Origin: Candidatus Woesearchaeota archaeon
GTDB lineage: Archaea; Nanobdellota; Nanobdellia; Woesearchaeales; GW2011-AR4
Assembly (NCBI GenBank): GCA_016180235.1
Contig: JACPBQ010000003.1
Coordinates: forward strand, 1 to 64,000
Length of the DNA: 64,000 nt
Reading direction: 5' to 3'
In this document: one piece after another, positions 23,693 to 32,374 of the stretch
Layout: every line of letters begins with the position of its first letter
How positions within the stretch are numbered: the first letter of the stretch is position 1
Position numbers and translations under genes: made by a program
The notes under the pieces: model-generated
The model's database searches: none
What the model was told of the DNA's origin: nothing
What the model saw: only the letters and a program-made list of their open reading frames with translations

Positions 23693-23955
23693 TAAATTGA
23701 TATTCTGAAATCATCATTCTGAAATTGGGGTTTAGGCAGGGAAGCTTATTTCTAAGACTTCTCCCCTGCCTGCCTCAATATAATAAACCAAAGGGGGTGT
23801 TTAGTTTTGGTGTATAAGCAAATTAATGGTATAAGTCCTTTATATACCTCACGCGAGGATGTCCAGTGATATATGGAGGATGTCCAGTGGTCTGAAAAGC
23901 CGAAATTTTGACAGAATAGGCAAATTTAAATAAAAAAAGAATTAATTCCTGGAGT

Positions 23956-24228
23956 ATGAAAAGAGCCCATATCACAATACATGGCCTTGTACAGGGAGTC
24001 TTCTTTAGGGCAAACACTATAAAAATGGCCAGGGAATTAGGCCTTAAAGGCTACGCAAAAAACATGCCGGATGGCACTGTGGAAGTCGTTGCAGAAGGCC
24101 CGGAAGAAAAGATAAATGAATTGATTAAGTTCTGCAAAAAAGGCCCGGAAGCAGCAAAAGTAAGTAAAGTAAACATTAAATTTGAAAAGCCGAAAAATGA
24201 GTTTGATGGGTTTGGGGTAAGGTTTTAA
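23956..24228 (+). CDS. acyP: Acylphosphatase
   Basis: Hydrolyses acyl-phosphate bonds. The 90-residue protein has the two diagnostic motifs: HGLVQGVFFRANT near residue 9, with the catalytic arginine, and GYAKNMPDGTVEVVAEGP near 32, with the catalytic asparagine. Length is exactly typical. Single-gene unit. Confidence 0.95.
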   Translation: MKRAHITIHGLVQGVFFRANTIKMARELGLKGYAKNMPDGTVEVVAEGPEEKINELIKFCKKGPEAAKVSKVNIKFEKPKNEFDGFGVRF

Positions 24229-24256
24229 TTCTTCTTATAGGCTCTAAATACCTAAA

Positions 24257-24266
24257 CTTTTTATAC
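24257..24266 (+). promoter_or_regulatory. TATA box of the hotdog protein gene
   Basis: CTTTTTATAC ends 22 nt before the ATG at 24288 and argues for that start instead of the GTG at 24282. Confidence 0.5.
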
Positions 24267-24287
24267 AAGTTATACAATTAAGTGCAT

Positions 24288-25211
24288 ATGCCCTTTGCTT
24301 TAAGGCTTGAAGACAGAGTGATCAGTACTGCTCCATTGCAGGATGATGTTCCTCATGGAACCCCGTTGCTAGTTCTTCCAGAATATCTTGGTTTATTTGG
24401 CCTATTTGATGAAAATCCGGTTCATTTTAGTGATGAAGCCGCAAGAGAGTTCGGTTTTGATGGAAGAATAGCCCATGGCATGCTTGGAGTTGCTGCTGCA
24501 GCTGCGGACATTAGTAAAATCCTGGGTCCGTGGCAGCGCATATCGGAAATATATGTGAAATTCCGCAAGCCCGTTTACCCTGGAGAGACTTTGGTCCCAT
24601 CACACACAATAAATGAAGAGGGAGATTTTGGGCTGAAAATGTTGATAGATGGGGAAATTGTAATCGAAGGCCATGCAAAAACAAAGTCAATATTCCCTTC
24701 CCCTTTTGATATCTTGGGATTTCCGGCATTTGACTTCGATACTTTTAATTCAAGGGTATTTCTTGGAAACACCGGAATAAGTCCGGGAACACTTAAGCCC
24801 GGAGACAGGCATATTAAACTTTATGATCAAGTTTCACTAGCCAATACTGGAAATTATGATACCGATGACCATCTGATAACGGGGATGTCAGCAATAGAGC
24901 CTTTGCTTCACATATCTGGGCTTTTAGGAAATTATTTTCCCGGCAATGGCACTATTTATCTGTCTCAGAAGGGAAGATTAATCCGTGGTGTTCCCGGATT
25001 TATGGGGGTCTATCAGAGGGAGATACTGGTGGATGTAGAAGTGTTAAAAGCCGAAGCTAAGCCATCGGGAATTATTTATACTATGAGGACAAGAGCATTT
25101 GATGTTTATAACCGGATGAATCCCTTATGGACCATTATGCAGGCATTTCCAACTTTTGACGGAACAGCCGAGGTTATGGTAAAGTATCAGGCAAAACCTA
25201 CGATTCATTAG
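24288..25211 (+). CDS. MaoC-like double-hotdog protein (hydratase/dehydratase-like)
   Basis: The 307-residue product is about twice a single hotdog domain. The N-terminal domain has the R-specific enoyl-CoA hydratase motif NPVHFSDEAAREFGFDGRIAHGM near residue 46 (Asp/His catalytic pair), followed by the VKFRKPVYPGETL strand near 90. The C-terminal domain (about 170-307) has a hotdog-like helix but no clear catalytic pair. It may hydrate enoyl thioesters. No beta-oxidation or acyl-carrier genes are nearby, so the pathway is unknown. Domain order resembles bacterial and fungal double-hotdog hydratases; horizontal origin is possible. Confidence 0.72.
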   Translation: MPFALRLEDRVISTAPLQDDVPHGTPLLVLPEYLGLFGLFDENPVHFSDEAAREFGFDGRIAHGMLGVAAAAADISKILGPWQRISEIYVKFRKPVYPGETLVPSHTINEEGDFGLKMLIDGEIVIEGHAKTKSIFPSPFDILGFPAFDFDTFNSRVFLGNTGISPGTLKPGDRHIKLYDQVSLANTGNYDTDDHLITGMSAIEPLLHISGLLGNYFPGNGTIYLSQKGRLIRGVPGFMGVYQREILVDVEVLKAEAKPSGIIYTMRTRAFDVYNRMNPLWTIMQAFPTFDGTAEVMVKYQAKPTIH

Positions 25212-25255
25212 CTTAAAGGCAACATTTAAATATTATTTAACCATTTCTTTCCCAA

Positions 25256-25750
25256 ATGCCTTACAAAACCTCTTTGCAAAAAGCCAATGACTTCTCGGAC
25301 ATATTCCAGATTGTTAAAAAAATAGTGCAGGATTACCTTGGCAAGGACCAGGCTGGTTTGCTGGTCGGATTGAGCGACCTGGGAGTTTACGGCCATGCCT
25401 TTTTAGGGGCCTTTTATTCCATGGACGCTAACACCATTGTCATAAATAAAAGGCCGTTGAATAATATAAAGCAGAAAAACCCCGGCTTGTATAATCCTTA
25501 CCTGTTCCATGTGATGCTGCACGAGTATATGCACAGCATCGGGATTTTTGATGAGCCGGAAGTGAGAATGCTTGCCTACGAAATAACGAAAAAATACTTC
25601 GGCAAAAACCACTTGGCAACCCAGATGGCCCTCGACCTTGAAAAATTCCTGCCGAAACTGGTTTTAGGCACGGAGTTCAAAACTCCTGAAGACATGAGCA
25701 TAGAATTCATTTCCGGGATTGACAGGGACAATACAGGCTATATCATGTAA
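25256..25750 (+). CDS. HExxH putative zinc metallopeptidase
   Basis: A 164-residue cytoplasmic protein with the zincin motif in VMLHEYMHSIGIFDE near residue 82, followed by EVRMLAYEITKKYF, where the glutamate could be the third zinc ligand. No signal peptide or transmembrane segment. Size and motif resemble minimal gluzincins. Substrate unknown. Confidence 0.7.
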   Translation: MPYKTSLQKANDFSDIFQIVKKIVQDYLGKDQAGLLVGLSDLGVYGHAFLGAFYSMDANTIVINKRPLNNIKQKNPGLYNPYLFHVMLHEYMHSIGIFDEPEVRMLAYEITKKYFGKNHLATQMALDLEKFLPKLVLGTEFKTPEDMSIEFISGIDRDNTGYIM

Positions 25751-25814
25751 AATCTGCTTCTTCATAAAGATTGGTGAAAAGATTTATAAAACGCAAATTT
25801 GAGGTTCAAATTCT

Positions 25815-26303
25815 ATGAAACTGCGCAATGTTATTGGCATTACTGCTGCCGTCATAGTGTCCCTTGCATTTTTGGTTATTTTAAGCTACATATTTGTCAA
25901 AATCACCAATCCTCCGCTGGTAGATCCTGAAATAGAGAGAATTATTGTGAGGGATATGGTGGAAAATAACAAGCGCATCTCAGTCCCGGCAAAGCTGGAT
26001 ATGAATATGGGAGAAGCCAAAGCTGTTTATGTTGGATTAAGAAATGACAAAAATAATGTCCTTAATTACAGGCTGGAATTTGACATATTTGCAGAGGCAG
26101 GCAACCGCTCATATAAAAGCGTCCTCAAATACCAGGGCGTGGCAAAATCACTGGAAGAAGGAAGCACAGAAGTCGGCAAAGTTGACATTTCAATACCCCA
26201 GTCAGACTTCTCAAAAGGGAATTATCTCCTTAAAGTTTCTATAATTGACGAGGATTTGAACGGGATCTACGCCTCAGATGATATTTTGCTTGCTATCAAA
26301 TAA
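25815..26303 (+). CDS. Signal-anchored surface protein with Ig-like domain
   Basis: A 162-residue protein with one N-terminal helix (residues 8-32) and an extracytoplasmic domain of about 120 residues. The alternating segments LNYRLEFDIFAE, NYLLKVSIID and IYASDDILLAI suggest a beta-sandwich. No cysteines in the domain. No named family recognised. Confidence 0.68.
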   Translation: MKLRNVIGITAAVIVSLAFLVILSYIFVKITNPPLVDPEIERIIVRDMVENNKRISVPAKLDMNMGEAKAVYVGLRNDKNNVLNYRLEFDIFAEAGNRSYKSVLKYQGVAKSLEEGSTEVGKVDISIPQSDFSKGNYLLKVSIIDEDLNGIYASDDILLAIK

Positions 26304-26343
26304 GTTCCTATTTAAAATAAAAAAGAAATAAAAAAAAGAAAAT

Positions 26344-26589
26344 TTACCTTTTCTTCTTCCTCTTTCCGCCTCTCTGCATCTTTGCTTCGCAGACATTGCC
26401 GCCTCTATCAATGTAATATAGATAGCCGGTTTTTCTCTTTATGCCTGCTTTGGCAACAACCGTCTGTGTTTTGCTGGTCTTTTTTCCAGCCCTCTTCATC
26501 TGGACTTTGGCAACATTGCCTTTCTTGTCCAGGAAATACAGGTATCCTTTTTCCCTTTTGACGCCTGTTTTTGCAATTACTTTTCCCAT
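26344..26589 (-). CDS. Small basic protein with two internal repeats
   Basis: The 81-residue product consists of two copies of a motif: AKTGVKREKGYLYFLDKKG then NVAKVQMKRAGKK, and AKAGIKRKTGYLYYIDRGG then NVCEAKMQRGGKR, ending in a KRKKKR tail. Very basic, so nucleic acid or ribosome binding is likely. Each repeat looks like a three-stranded sheet. It resembles the repeat proteins with YLYxxDxxGNV seen in archaeal small proteins but I cannot name it. Confidence 0.68.
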   Translation of the reverse strand: MGKVIAKTGVKREKGYLYFLDKKGNVAKVQMKRAGKKTSKTQTVVAKAGIKRKTGYLYYIDRGGNVCEAKMQRGGKRKKKR

Positions 26590-26682
26590 TTTACCACCCT
26601 TTATTGTTTTTAAGACGACAATATTGAGCTTATTTAAATAGTTTTGGTTTTTTGAGACGGGGAAATATTTTTTGTTTTGAAA

Positions 26683-27594
26683 CTATTTCTTTTTTAGGGT
26701 TTTCCAGGGTTCTATGGCCGGAAGTTGCACGGGAATTCTGATTTCTGGTTTGTTATCAAGCAGGCCCAGGAAAAAGTTAGAGTCTTGGAAGATATTTTTT
26801 AACAATGTACTCAATTGAAAATCAAGCAAAGGCATTGTATAGTCCGGAAAAAAATCAAAATTGCCGTCAGCCCAGTAAAGAAGCCATCGGTTTGCATCCT
26901 GAATTTCTTGTGCTGTAGTTTCTGTTGCAGCTTCAATCTTCAAATTGGCGCAGGACTCAGGACAATATCCATCAAATTCCCTTGCCATTCCATTATATAT
27001 ATGCCTATTTTTATCCGAAAATCTTAATCTTAATTCAGCCAATTTTTGATAGTCAATTGTGGGCCGGTCCAGCCTCATTGTCATTTTGAGCCTGAAACCT
27101 AAACCATCACCCCTTTGGCTATGCAGACACATAGCTCCAAGCAGGGAACCATAAGATGGGTTAGTCTCTGGATCAATATCGTTTAAATCCAAATGAGCTG
27201 ATTGCAGTGCTATATAGGAACCTAAAAATAATCTTGTTGATTCCAGAGCATAATAGTTTTTAACTGCCCTTGCATATTCCCATATACTCTCAGAAGGGTC
27301 GGATACTATAGCACTTACAATCTCCCTTAAACTTTTTGCATTTTCTACCTTAAATGCTGTTTGATTGCCAACTCTTTTAGTGCTGAGAGATTCATCTTCC
27401 AGGACTGCCTCTACTGTTTCATTTAGGTATCTGACTGCAAGTTTAGTATCATTAAAGTCATATCTGGAGGGAAAACAGACACTAGCGATTTCTCTACTGC
27501 TTTGCACTCCACGATTAACATGGATAGAAGTTAATACAACATTCTTTGCAAAAACCCCGTCAGGTGTAACAGGCCGGTAACCCTGTACAGACAT
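26683..27594 (-). CDS. Uncharacterised 303-residue protein
   Basis: No signal peptide or membrane helix and no recognised motif. Segments such as ARAVKNYYALESTRLFLGSYIALQ suggest helices. The C-terminal region has five aromatic residues in NRWLLYWADGNFDFFPDY. Codon and residue use is less lysine-rich than most neighbours, by eye, so recent acquisition is possible. Flanks are intergenic with their own promoters. Confidence 0.6.
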   Translation of the reverse strand: MSVQGYRPVTPDGVFAKNVVLTSIHVNRGVQSSREIASVCFPSRYDFNDTKLAVRYLNETVEAVLEDESLSTKRVGNQTAFKVENAKSLREIVSAIVSDPSESIWEYARAVKNYYALESTRLFLGSYIALQSAHLDLNDIDPETNPSYGSLLGAMCLHSQRGDGLGFRLKMTMRLDRPTIDYQKLAELRLRFSDKNRHIYNGMAREFDGYCPESCANLKIEAATETTAQEIQDANRWLLYWADGNFDFFPDYTMPLLDFQLSTLLKNIFQDSNFFLGLLDNKPEIRIPVQLPAIEPWKTLKKK

Positions 27595-27796
27595 GCTTAA
27601 TCTTATACTTTTATCTCCATGTTTAAATAATTTGCCTTAAAACCTGAAAGAATTAGTCATCAAATGGGAATTATTCCATTATTTTCGATTAGGATGCCAT
27701 TGGCTTGACAGCCCATCAGATTTAAATACCGGAATTGATTCCAAGGGCTTAAAAGAGGTTCTAGTATTATTTCAGGTCTTTAGCTTTTATGGTAAA

Positions 27797-28411
27797 ATGT
27801 ACAAGGCAATAAGAACGGTGGTTATGGCTGCAGCAGCAGGCAGCATGCTTTTGTCTGCTCAGCCTCATGCATATGCTAAACCTTATCAGGAAATTCCTCA
27901 AAAACAGGCAGCGCCTGAAGAAACAATTCCCAATTCTTCCCCTTCTGTGCTTCAAAGAACATTTGATTTTGTTAATAGAGGCGAGCATTATGGAATAGGG
28001 TGTAAAGACAATAACCCGGGAAAAACCTGCCATTTTGCAGTAAACGTTCCGTTAACAGACAGGGACGGAAAAAAGACTGGCACCTTATCTTACAATATAG
28101 TCACATCGGATTTTCCGGATATGAGGCAGATGGTCCTTATTGAAGATCTTGATGATAATCCAAATCTCAGGTTTTTGCAGTACAATGTTGAAAAAGGAAA
28201 AAATTTTACTGATTTTTCATTGCCCAAATATATCAATATTGATATAAGCAAAGAAGAAGAGGAAAAATATCGCGAAGAGGGAAAAAACATTCTGGACTTG
28301 ATTGGGGATATGGGCCGAATGAGTTATCCCATCGAAACAATTGCCGAAGCCATAGGTGCGACTATAGGAAACCTGGAGTTTATTCTGGATGGTTTTGAAA
28401 GAAAGAAATGA
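27797..28411 (+). CDS. Secreted protein of unknown function
   Basis: The 204-residue product has a clear signal peptide (AIRTVVMAAAAGSMLLSAQPHAYA, about residues 4-27; cleavage after AYA). The mature part has two cysteines (GIGCKDNNPGKTCHF) and a lysine/glutamate-rich region near 150. A TATA-like GATTTAAATACC at about 27720 gives a leader near 50 nt. The following 216 nt (28412-28627) contain no supported gene, only AT-rich sequence. Confidence 0.65.
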   Translation: MYKAIRTVVMAAAAGSMLLSAQPHAYAKPYQEIPQKQAAPEETIPNSSPSVLQRTFDFVNRGEHYGIGCKDNNPGKTCHFAVNVPLTDRDGKKTGTLSYNIVTSDFPDMRQMVLIEDLDDNPNLRFLQYNVEKGKNFTDFSLPKYINIDISKEEEEKYREEGKNILDLIGDMGRMSYPIETIAEAIGATIGNLEFILDGFERKK

Positions 28412-28627
28412 TTTATTTTTTTAGTTTTGGTTATTGATTTTAATTGCATGAAAATCTGTTCAAATTATGTCTACAATAGGATTACTAAACCTCACTGAAT
28501 TTTTTATAAGTAAATTTTAATCTAATAAAATTTATTACATTACTGAATATTTTTGGATAATGTTTCTCAAACTCCCCCTTCTCCTGTAAAAATCCTCTGC
28601 TGTTCTTTTTTTAAACATTCTATTTTT

Positions 28628-28870
28628 TTATTGTTTCTTGATCTTATAAACCAAAAAGCCGATTAAAGAGCCGATTAGGAACCAGAAGATTAAGCTAACA
28701 ATTACAGACGTATACCCTTCTAATTTTAGAGCCAAGCTAGGTAATAAAGGTATAGCCAAATATAGCAAACACCCAATATTATCATTACATGTTTTGAAAG
28801 ATATAATCCAAAATAGTAACATTATAAGGCTTAATACAATTCCAGAAATCCAAATTATTTTTTTATCCAT
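28628..28870 (-). CDS. Small two- or three-span membrane protein
   Basis: The 80-residue product has hydrophobic segments at about 5-25, 33-45 and 54-75 with a lysine tail. Two cysteines flank the first loop (KTCNDNIGCLL). It lies 6 nt after the 1048-residue secreted protein gene on the same strand and could be co-transcribed with it. Function unknown. Confidence 0.55.
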   Translation of the reverse strand: MDKKIIWISGIVLSLIMLLFWIISFKTCNDNIGCLLYLAIPLLPSLALKLEGYTSVIVSLIFWFLIGSLIGFLVYKIKKQ

Positions 28871-28876
28871 ATAAGA

Positions 28877-31800
28877 TTAGTTACTTTGATTTATCAAATT
28901 TAATGTTTTTTCATAAAAACTTAGTTCTTGATTATTTAAAGATTTCTTTATTATGCTTTTGGTTCTATCTTTACCATCTAGTGTTGTATGTAAAGCAAAA
29001 ATATCAAAATGCTTTTTTGAATTTGAATGATTAACATTTTGAAAAATTTTTTGTTCATCCTTAATAGTAACTATACCATCATTGGAAGTTAGAGCACTCC
29101 CCTGGATTATAACAAAATTTTGAATATTAATATTTCCTGGTTGATTATCAAAACTCGAGTTTATTATTTTTTCGTAAAACTTCCAGAGATTGAGTGATAT
29201 TTTGTTAGATGCTTCTTTGGGTATAAATTCTCTATTAAAAAGGCCAGCTACTGCAGTAGTTTCAAAAGTATTGTGCTTATTAATGGATTCCAATTTTTTA
29301 GATATCTCTCCATCCTTCGAAGCAATTATACTTCCCAATGCGCTCTCACCCTCAAAACTTCCCGGACACCCAACCGCAACAAAAGTCTCAACTTTATTGC
29401 TGTCAAATTTATTCCTCTCCAAGCTGTCCAAAGCAGCTCGACATCCATTTGAAAAGCCAACATATTGCAAATTATCTTTTCCGGTAAAAGTCAAAACACC
29501 ATTTAATAATGCAGGAACATAATCATCGGTTAAGTTATAAAAACTATAATCAACGCAATCCTCGCAATCCTGCCCTGGACCTCCTGTTATTTCGATAAGC
29601 CAGGTATCCCTTCCCGTGTTGGAAATTTCTGAAGCTAGGCCTTGCCATGTTGATAAATTGCTGAATAGTCCATGTGCTAAAACAACCGGGAGCTCAACTG
29701 GAATTCCTGTTGAATTTAAATAAGAAATATACATTTCGCTGGCATTGGGCTTTAAATTCCTTAATCTTAAATTAACGCCGGAAGCGGAATTTACTGTATA
29801 GTCCTTTTGAACAAACATCTCATCCCTTAACGCATTCCTCACAATGTTTCTGAAGGCATCATTATCAGCCAAATAATTATTCTCATTTCCCGTATTATGC
29901 AGAAAATCAAATATTTTGACTGCATTTAGGTTCTCATCATCAATAAAAAAAGAATTCTCATTCCCGGTATTGATAAAATCAGCCTCTTTTGCAATAAACT
30001 CCTTTACAGCCGCAATAGTCCCGTCAATGTTGTTGCCATAAATCAGGATATTGATCATTCCGCTCTCATCTTTATATGAAGAAATCAATCCATTATATGG
30101 ATAAGAGCCGACTTTGTCTTTATAATAGATATTCCCGAAATCATAGTAATAGTCAAAATTGAACCTTGTATGCGCGGATTTCTGCTTGTTAACCAAGTTG
30201 TTTTTCCCGATGTAAATCTTTATATCTGCATTATTTTCACTATTAGTGTAATAACTTGACTTTAAATTATCCTTGATATAGCCAACAAATTCCTCTTCTA
30301 AATTATTTATATCCAAATCAACCGAAACAAAAGCAAAAGGAAAGCCCTCAAATTTCTTAAAGGCAAAATTATTCTTCTCGTCAGTTTCATTTATTTTATT
30401 ATCATGGTCCAGTTGGACCAATAATGTTTCTTTTTTATTGATAGTTAAATTGAAGTCTAAAGTTATGTTGGAATTTGCCCTGATGCTGGCAGTTTTTGTC
30501 TGGTTTTGCATTGTGTCGGTGTTAATTGCCAGGATTTCCAAATTATCAATAAAGCCATCCCCATTATTATGAATAACAATTTTCGTATTATTTTTTTCAA
30601 ATAAAATATCCTTTTCTTCTATTGACGGATCAAAAGAATAGCTTGTGTTGTCCAGGAATATTATTGTTTTATTGGCTTTTGACCATATCAAATCCAGGCC
30701 ATTATTCCCGTCTATATCAACCGGAATGACAAAATTAGAGCCAAAATTATGCTTAAAAATGGATTTTCCATTCAATGAATAGATATTATTCTCGGTAATT
30801 ACCTCCATAACTCCGTCATTGTTAATATCGGCTGCAGTTGCATATATGATAGTATCAGTAGTCGGAGTTATTTCTGAATCCAGCAATTTGCCGCCTGAAT
30901 AATTGTAGCAGTTTATTGTCATGTTTTTAAAGTGGGTAGGATCCTTCTTGTCCTTGATGAAGCAGATGTCATTCATGCCGTCACTATTTGCATCAAATAC
31001 TAATGGATTTGTTCCTTGCCACATATCCCTTAAACTCGAGCCGTCATTGCAGTTTTCAGGTGAAGAGCTGGCCCTTTCCTCGCATTTCCTGAACAATTCG
31101 CTTCCGTTATTTGAATAAACAAACAGCTCGGTAAACCAGTCAAAAGCCTCGAATAACGGTATGGTATCGTCGTAAAAAATGCTAACGGCAATCTCCAGCT
31201 TATTGTCATTATTCAAATCAACCAATACGGGATGCCCCTTCAAAATAAACGCGTCAGAATTGACGCCATAAGGCTGCACAATATCATCCACAATTCCGCT
31301 ATTGTTGAAGTTTGTTTCCAGGCTTTTATTCTCTATATCAAATACCATGATTCCATAATTATTGTTGTTATTTTTGTCAAACCAGAACACAGCCTCCAAA
31401 TTGCCATCATCATCTATATCTCCAATAGCAGGAATTTTTTCCAGTATATCGTTATAAACGGATGTATTATGACTGCTGTCATTTTTAGAACTCATGTTGA
31501 CAATATGGATATACTGCTTATTATCCATAAAAACGCAAATATTAGTGCTTCCTATTCCAGCGCATTTAACTCCGCTTCCGATGCCGCCATTAGGAATGGA
31601 AAAATTGAATTCCTGGAAGAAGGAATTATTGTACTGATAAGCAAAAAAATAATGAAGATCGGAAATATTTGCAATGAAAACTACCTCTTTGGATAAATCC
31701 CCATCGATATTGTAAATAACCGGCTGCCCGAGCAGATTTCCGGAGAATTTTTCAGCAATAAGGCTTAATTTGGCATCAAAAATTTTCAGATAGTTTCCGG

Positions 31801-32023
31801 AAAAAATTACAATTTCATTTTTTCCATTGTCATCCAAATCAGAAACCAGCGGCTGAAAATCCATCCCATCAAAATTGTTTGTGATATTTGCTATAGGCTT
31901 GCTTCCAAAATACCCGATACCATCTGCTTTCCCTGTATTGAACAAATTCCCCTGGTACTGCTCCCAGGCAGCATTCACATTAGGAATAAAAATAAGAAAC
32001 AATAACATTGCCACCCCTTTCAT
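28877..32023 (-). CDS. Large secreted FG-GAP-repeat protein with C-terminal alpha/beta-hydrolase domain
   Basis: The 1048-residue protein has a signal peptide (MLLFLIFIPNVNA). Residues about 30-470 contain FG-GAP/VCBS propeller repeats with calcium-type loops such as DLDDNGKNEI, DIDDDGNLEA, DLNNDNKLEI, DANSDGMND and DINNDGVME. Residues about 480-560 resemble a CARDB-type beta-sandwich. Residues about 780-1048 form an alpha/beta hydrolase: VVLAHGLFSNLSTW as oxyanion region, GFSNGCRA as nucleophile elbow and a late FALHTT region for the catalytic histidine. A secreted lipase/esterase on a propeller scaffold is the best reading. Confidence 0.8.
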   Translation of the reverse strand: MKGVAMLLFLIFIPNVNAAWEQYQGNLFNTGKADGIGYFGSKPIANITNNFDGMDFQPLVSDLDDNGKNEIVIFSGNYLKIFDAKLSLIAEKFSGNLLGQPVIYNIDGDLSKEVVFIANISDLHYFFAYQYNNSFFQEFNFSIPNGGIGSGVKCAGIGSTNICVFMDNKQYIHIVNMSSKNDSSHNTSVYNDILEKIPAIGDIDDDGNLEAVFWFDKNNNNNYGIMVFDIENKSLETNFNNSGIVDDIVQPYGVNSDAFILKGHPVLVDLNNDNKLEIAVSIFYDDTIPLFEAFDWFTELFVYSNNGSELFRKCEERASSSPENCNDGSSLRDMWQGTNPLVFDANSDGMNDICFIKDKKDPTHFKNMTINCYNYSGGKLLDSEITPTTDTIIYATAADINNDGVMEVITENNIYSLNGKSIFKHNFGSNFVIPVDIDGNNGLDLIWSKANKTIIFLDNTSYSFDPSIEEKDILFEKNNTKIVIHNNGDGFIDNLEILAINTDTMQNQTKTASIRANSNITLDFNLTINKKETLLVQLDHDNKINETDEKNNFAFKKFEGFPFAFVSVDLDINNLEEEFVGYIKDNLKSSYYTNSENNADIKIYIGKNNLVNKQKSAHTRFNFDYYYDFGNIYYKDKVGSYPYNGLISSYKDESGMINILIYGNNIDGTIAAVKEFIAKEADFINTGNENSFFIDDENLNAVKIFDFLHNTGNENNYLADNDAFRNIVRNALRDEMFVQKDYTVNSASGVNLRLRNLKPNASEMYISYLNSTGIPVELPVVLAHGLFSNLSTWQGLASEISNTGRDTWLIEITGGPGQDCEDCVDYSFYNLTDDYVPALLNGVLTFTGKDNLQYVGFSNGCRAALDSLERNKFDSNKVETFVAVGCPGSFEGESALGSIIASKDGEISKKLESINKHNTFETTAVAGLFNREFIPKEASNKISLNLWKFYEKIINSSFDNQPGNINIQNFVIIQGSALTSNDGIVTIKDEQKIFQNVNHSNSKKHFDIFALHTTLDGKDRTKSIIKKSLNNQELSFYEKTLNLINQSN

Positions 32024-32093
32024 AAAGCCAAAGCAAAAGAATTATTATTTAAATCTTCTCCTCAAAAAATAAAAAAAATAAAAAATATTTTAT

Positions 32094-32189
32094 TTATTCC
32101 GACGGCTGGTCTCCGCCGCCATCAGCTGGCTTGGCAGGCTCGTCCTGCGGCTGTTCAGCTGGTTTCTGATCTCCTTCGCCTTCTGTCAT
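32094..32189 (-). CDS. Micro-ORF, acidic Pro/Gln-rich peptide (31 aa)
   Basis: ATG at 32189 follows a strong Shine-Dalgarno AGGAGGT by 6 nt. The peptide (MTEGEGDQKPAEQPQDEPAK...) is acidic and disordered, ending GGGDQPSE. Such a strong ribosome-binding site is rare in this window and is the main reason to call it. It is downstream-facing in the gap between two genes (32024-32374), which otherwise holds only AT-rich sequence. Confidence 0.6.
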   Translation of the reverse strand: MTEGEGDQKPAEQPQDEPAKPADGGGDQPSE

Positions 32190-32374
32190 TTTTTGTACCT
32201 CCTTCTCGTTGTAAAGCTAACAAAAAAGCTAATGTTATATAAAGTTTTCCCAAATTTTTGCAGGATTTCGGCTATTTAGAAAAAACAGCAAATCATAATG
32301 TCCTAAATTTTTGTTTCTATCTAAAAATAGTGAAAAAAGAAATCATTTTAAACGAGCCCTAGTTTCAGTTCAAA

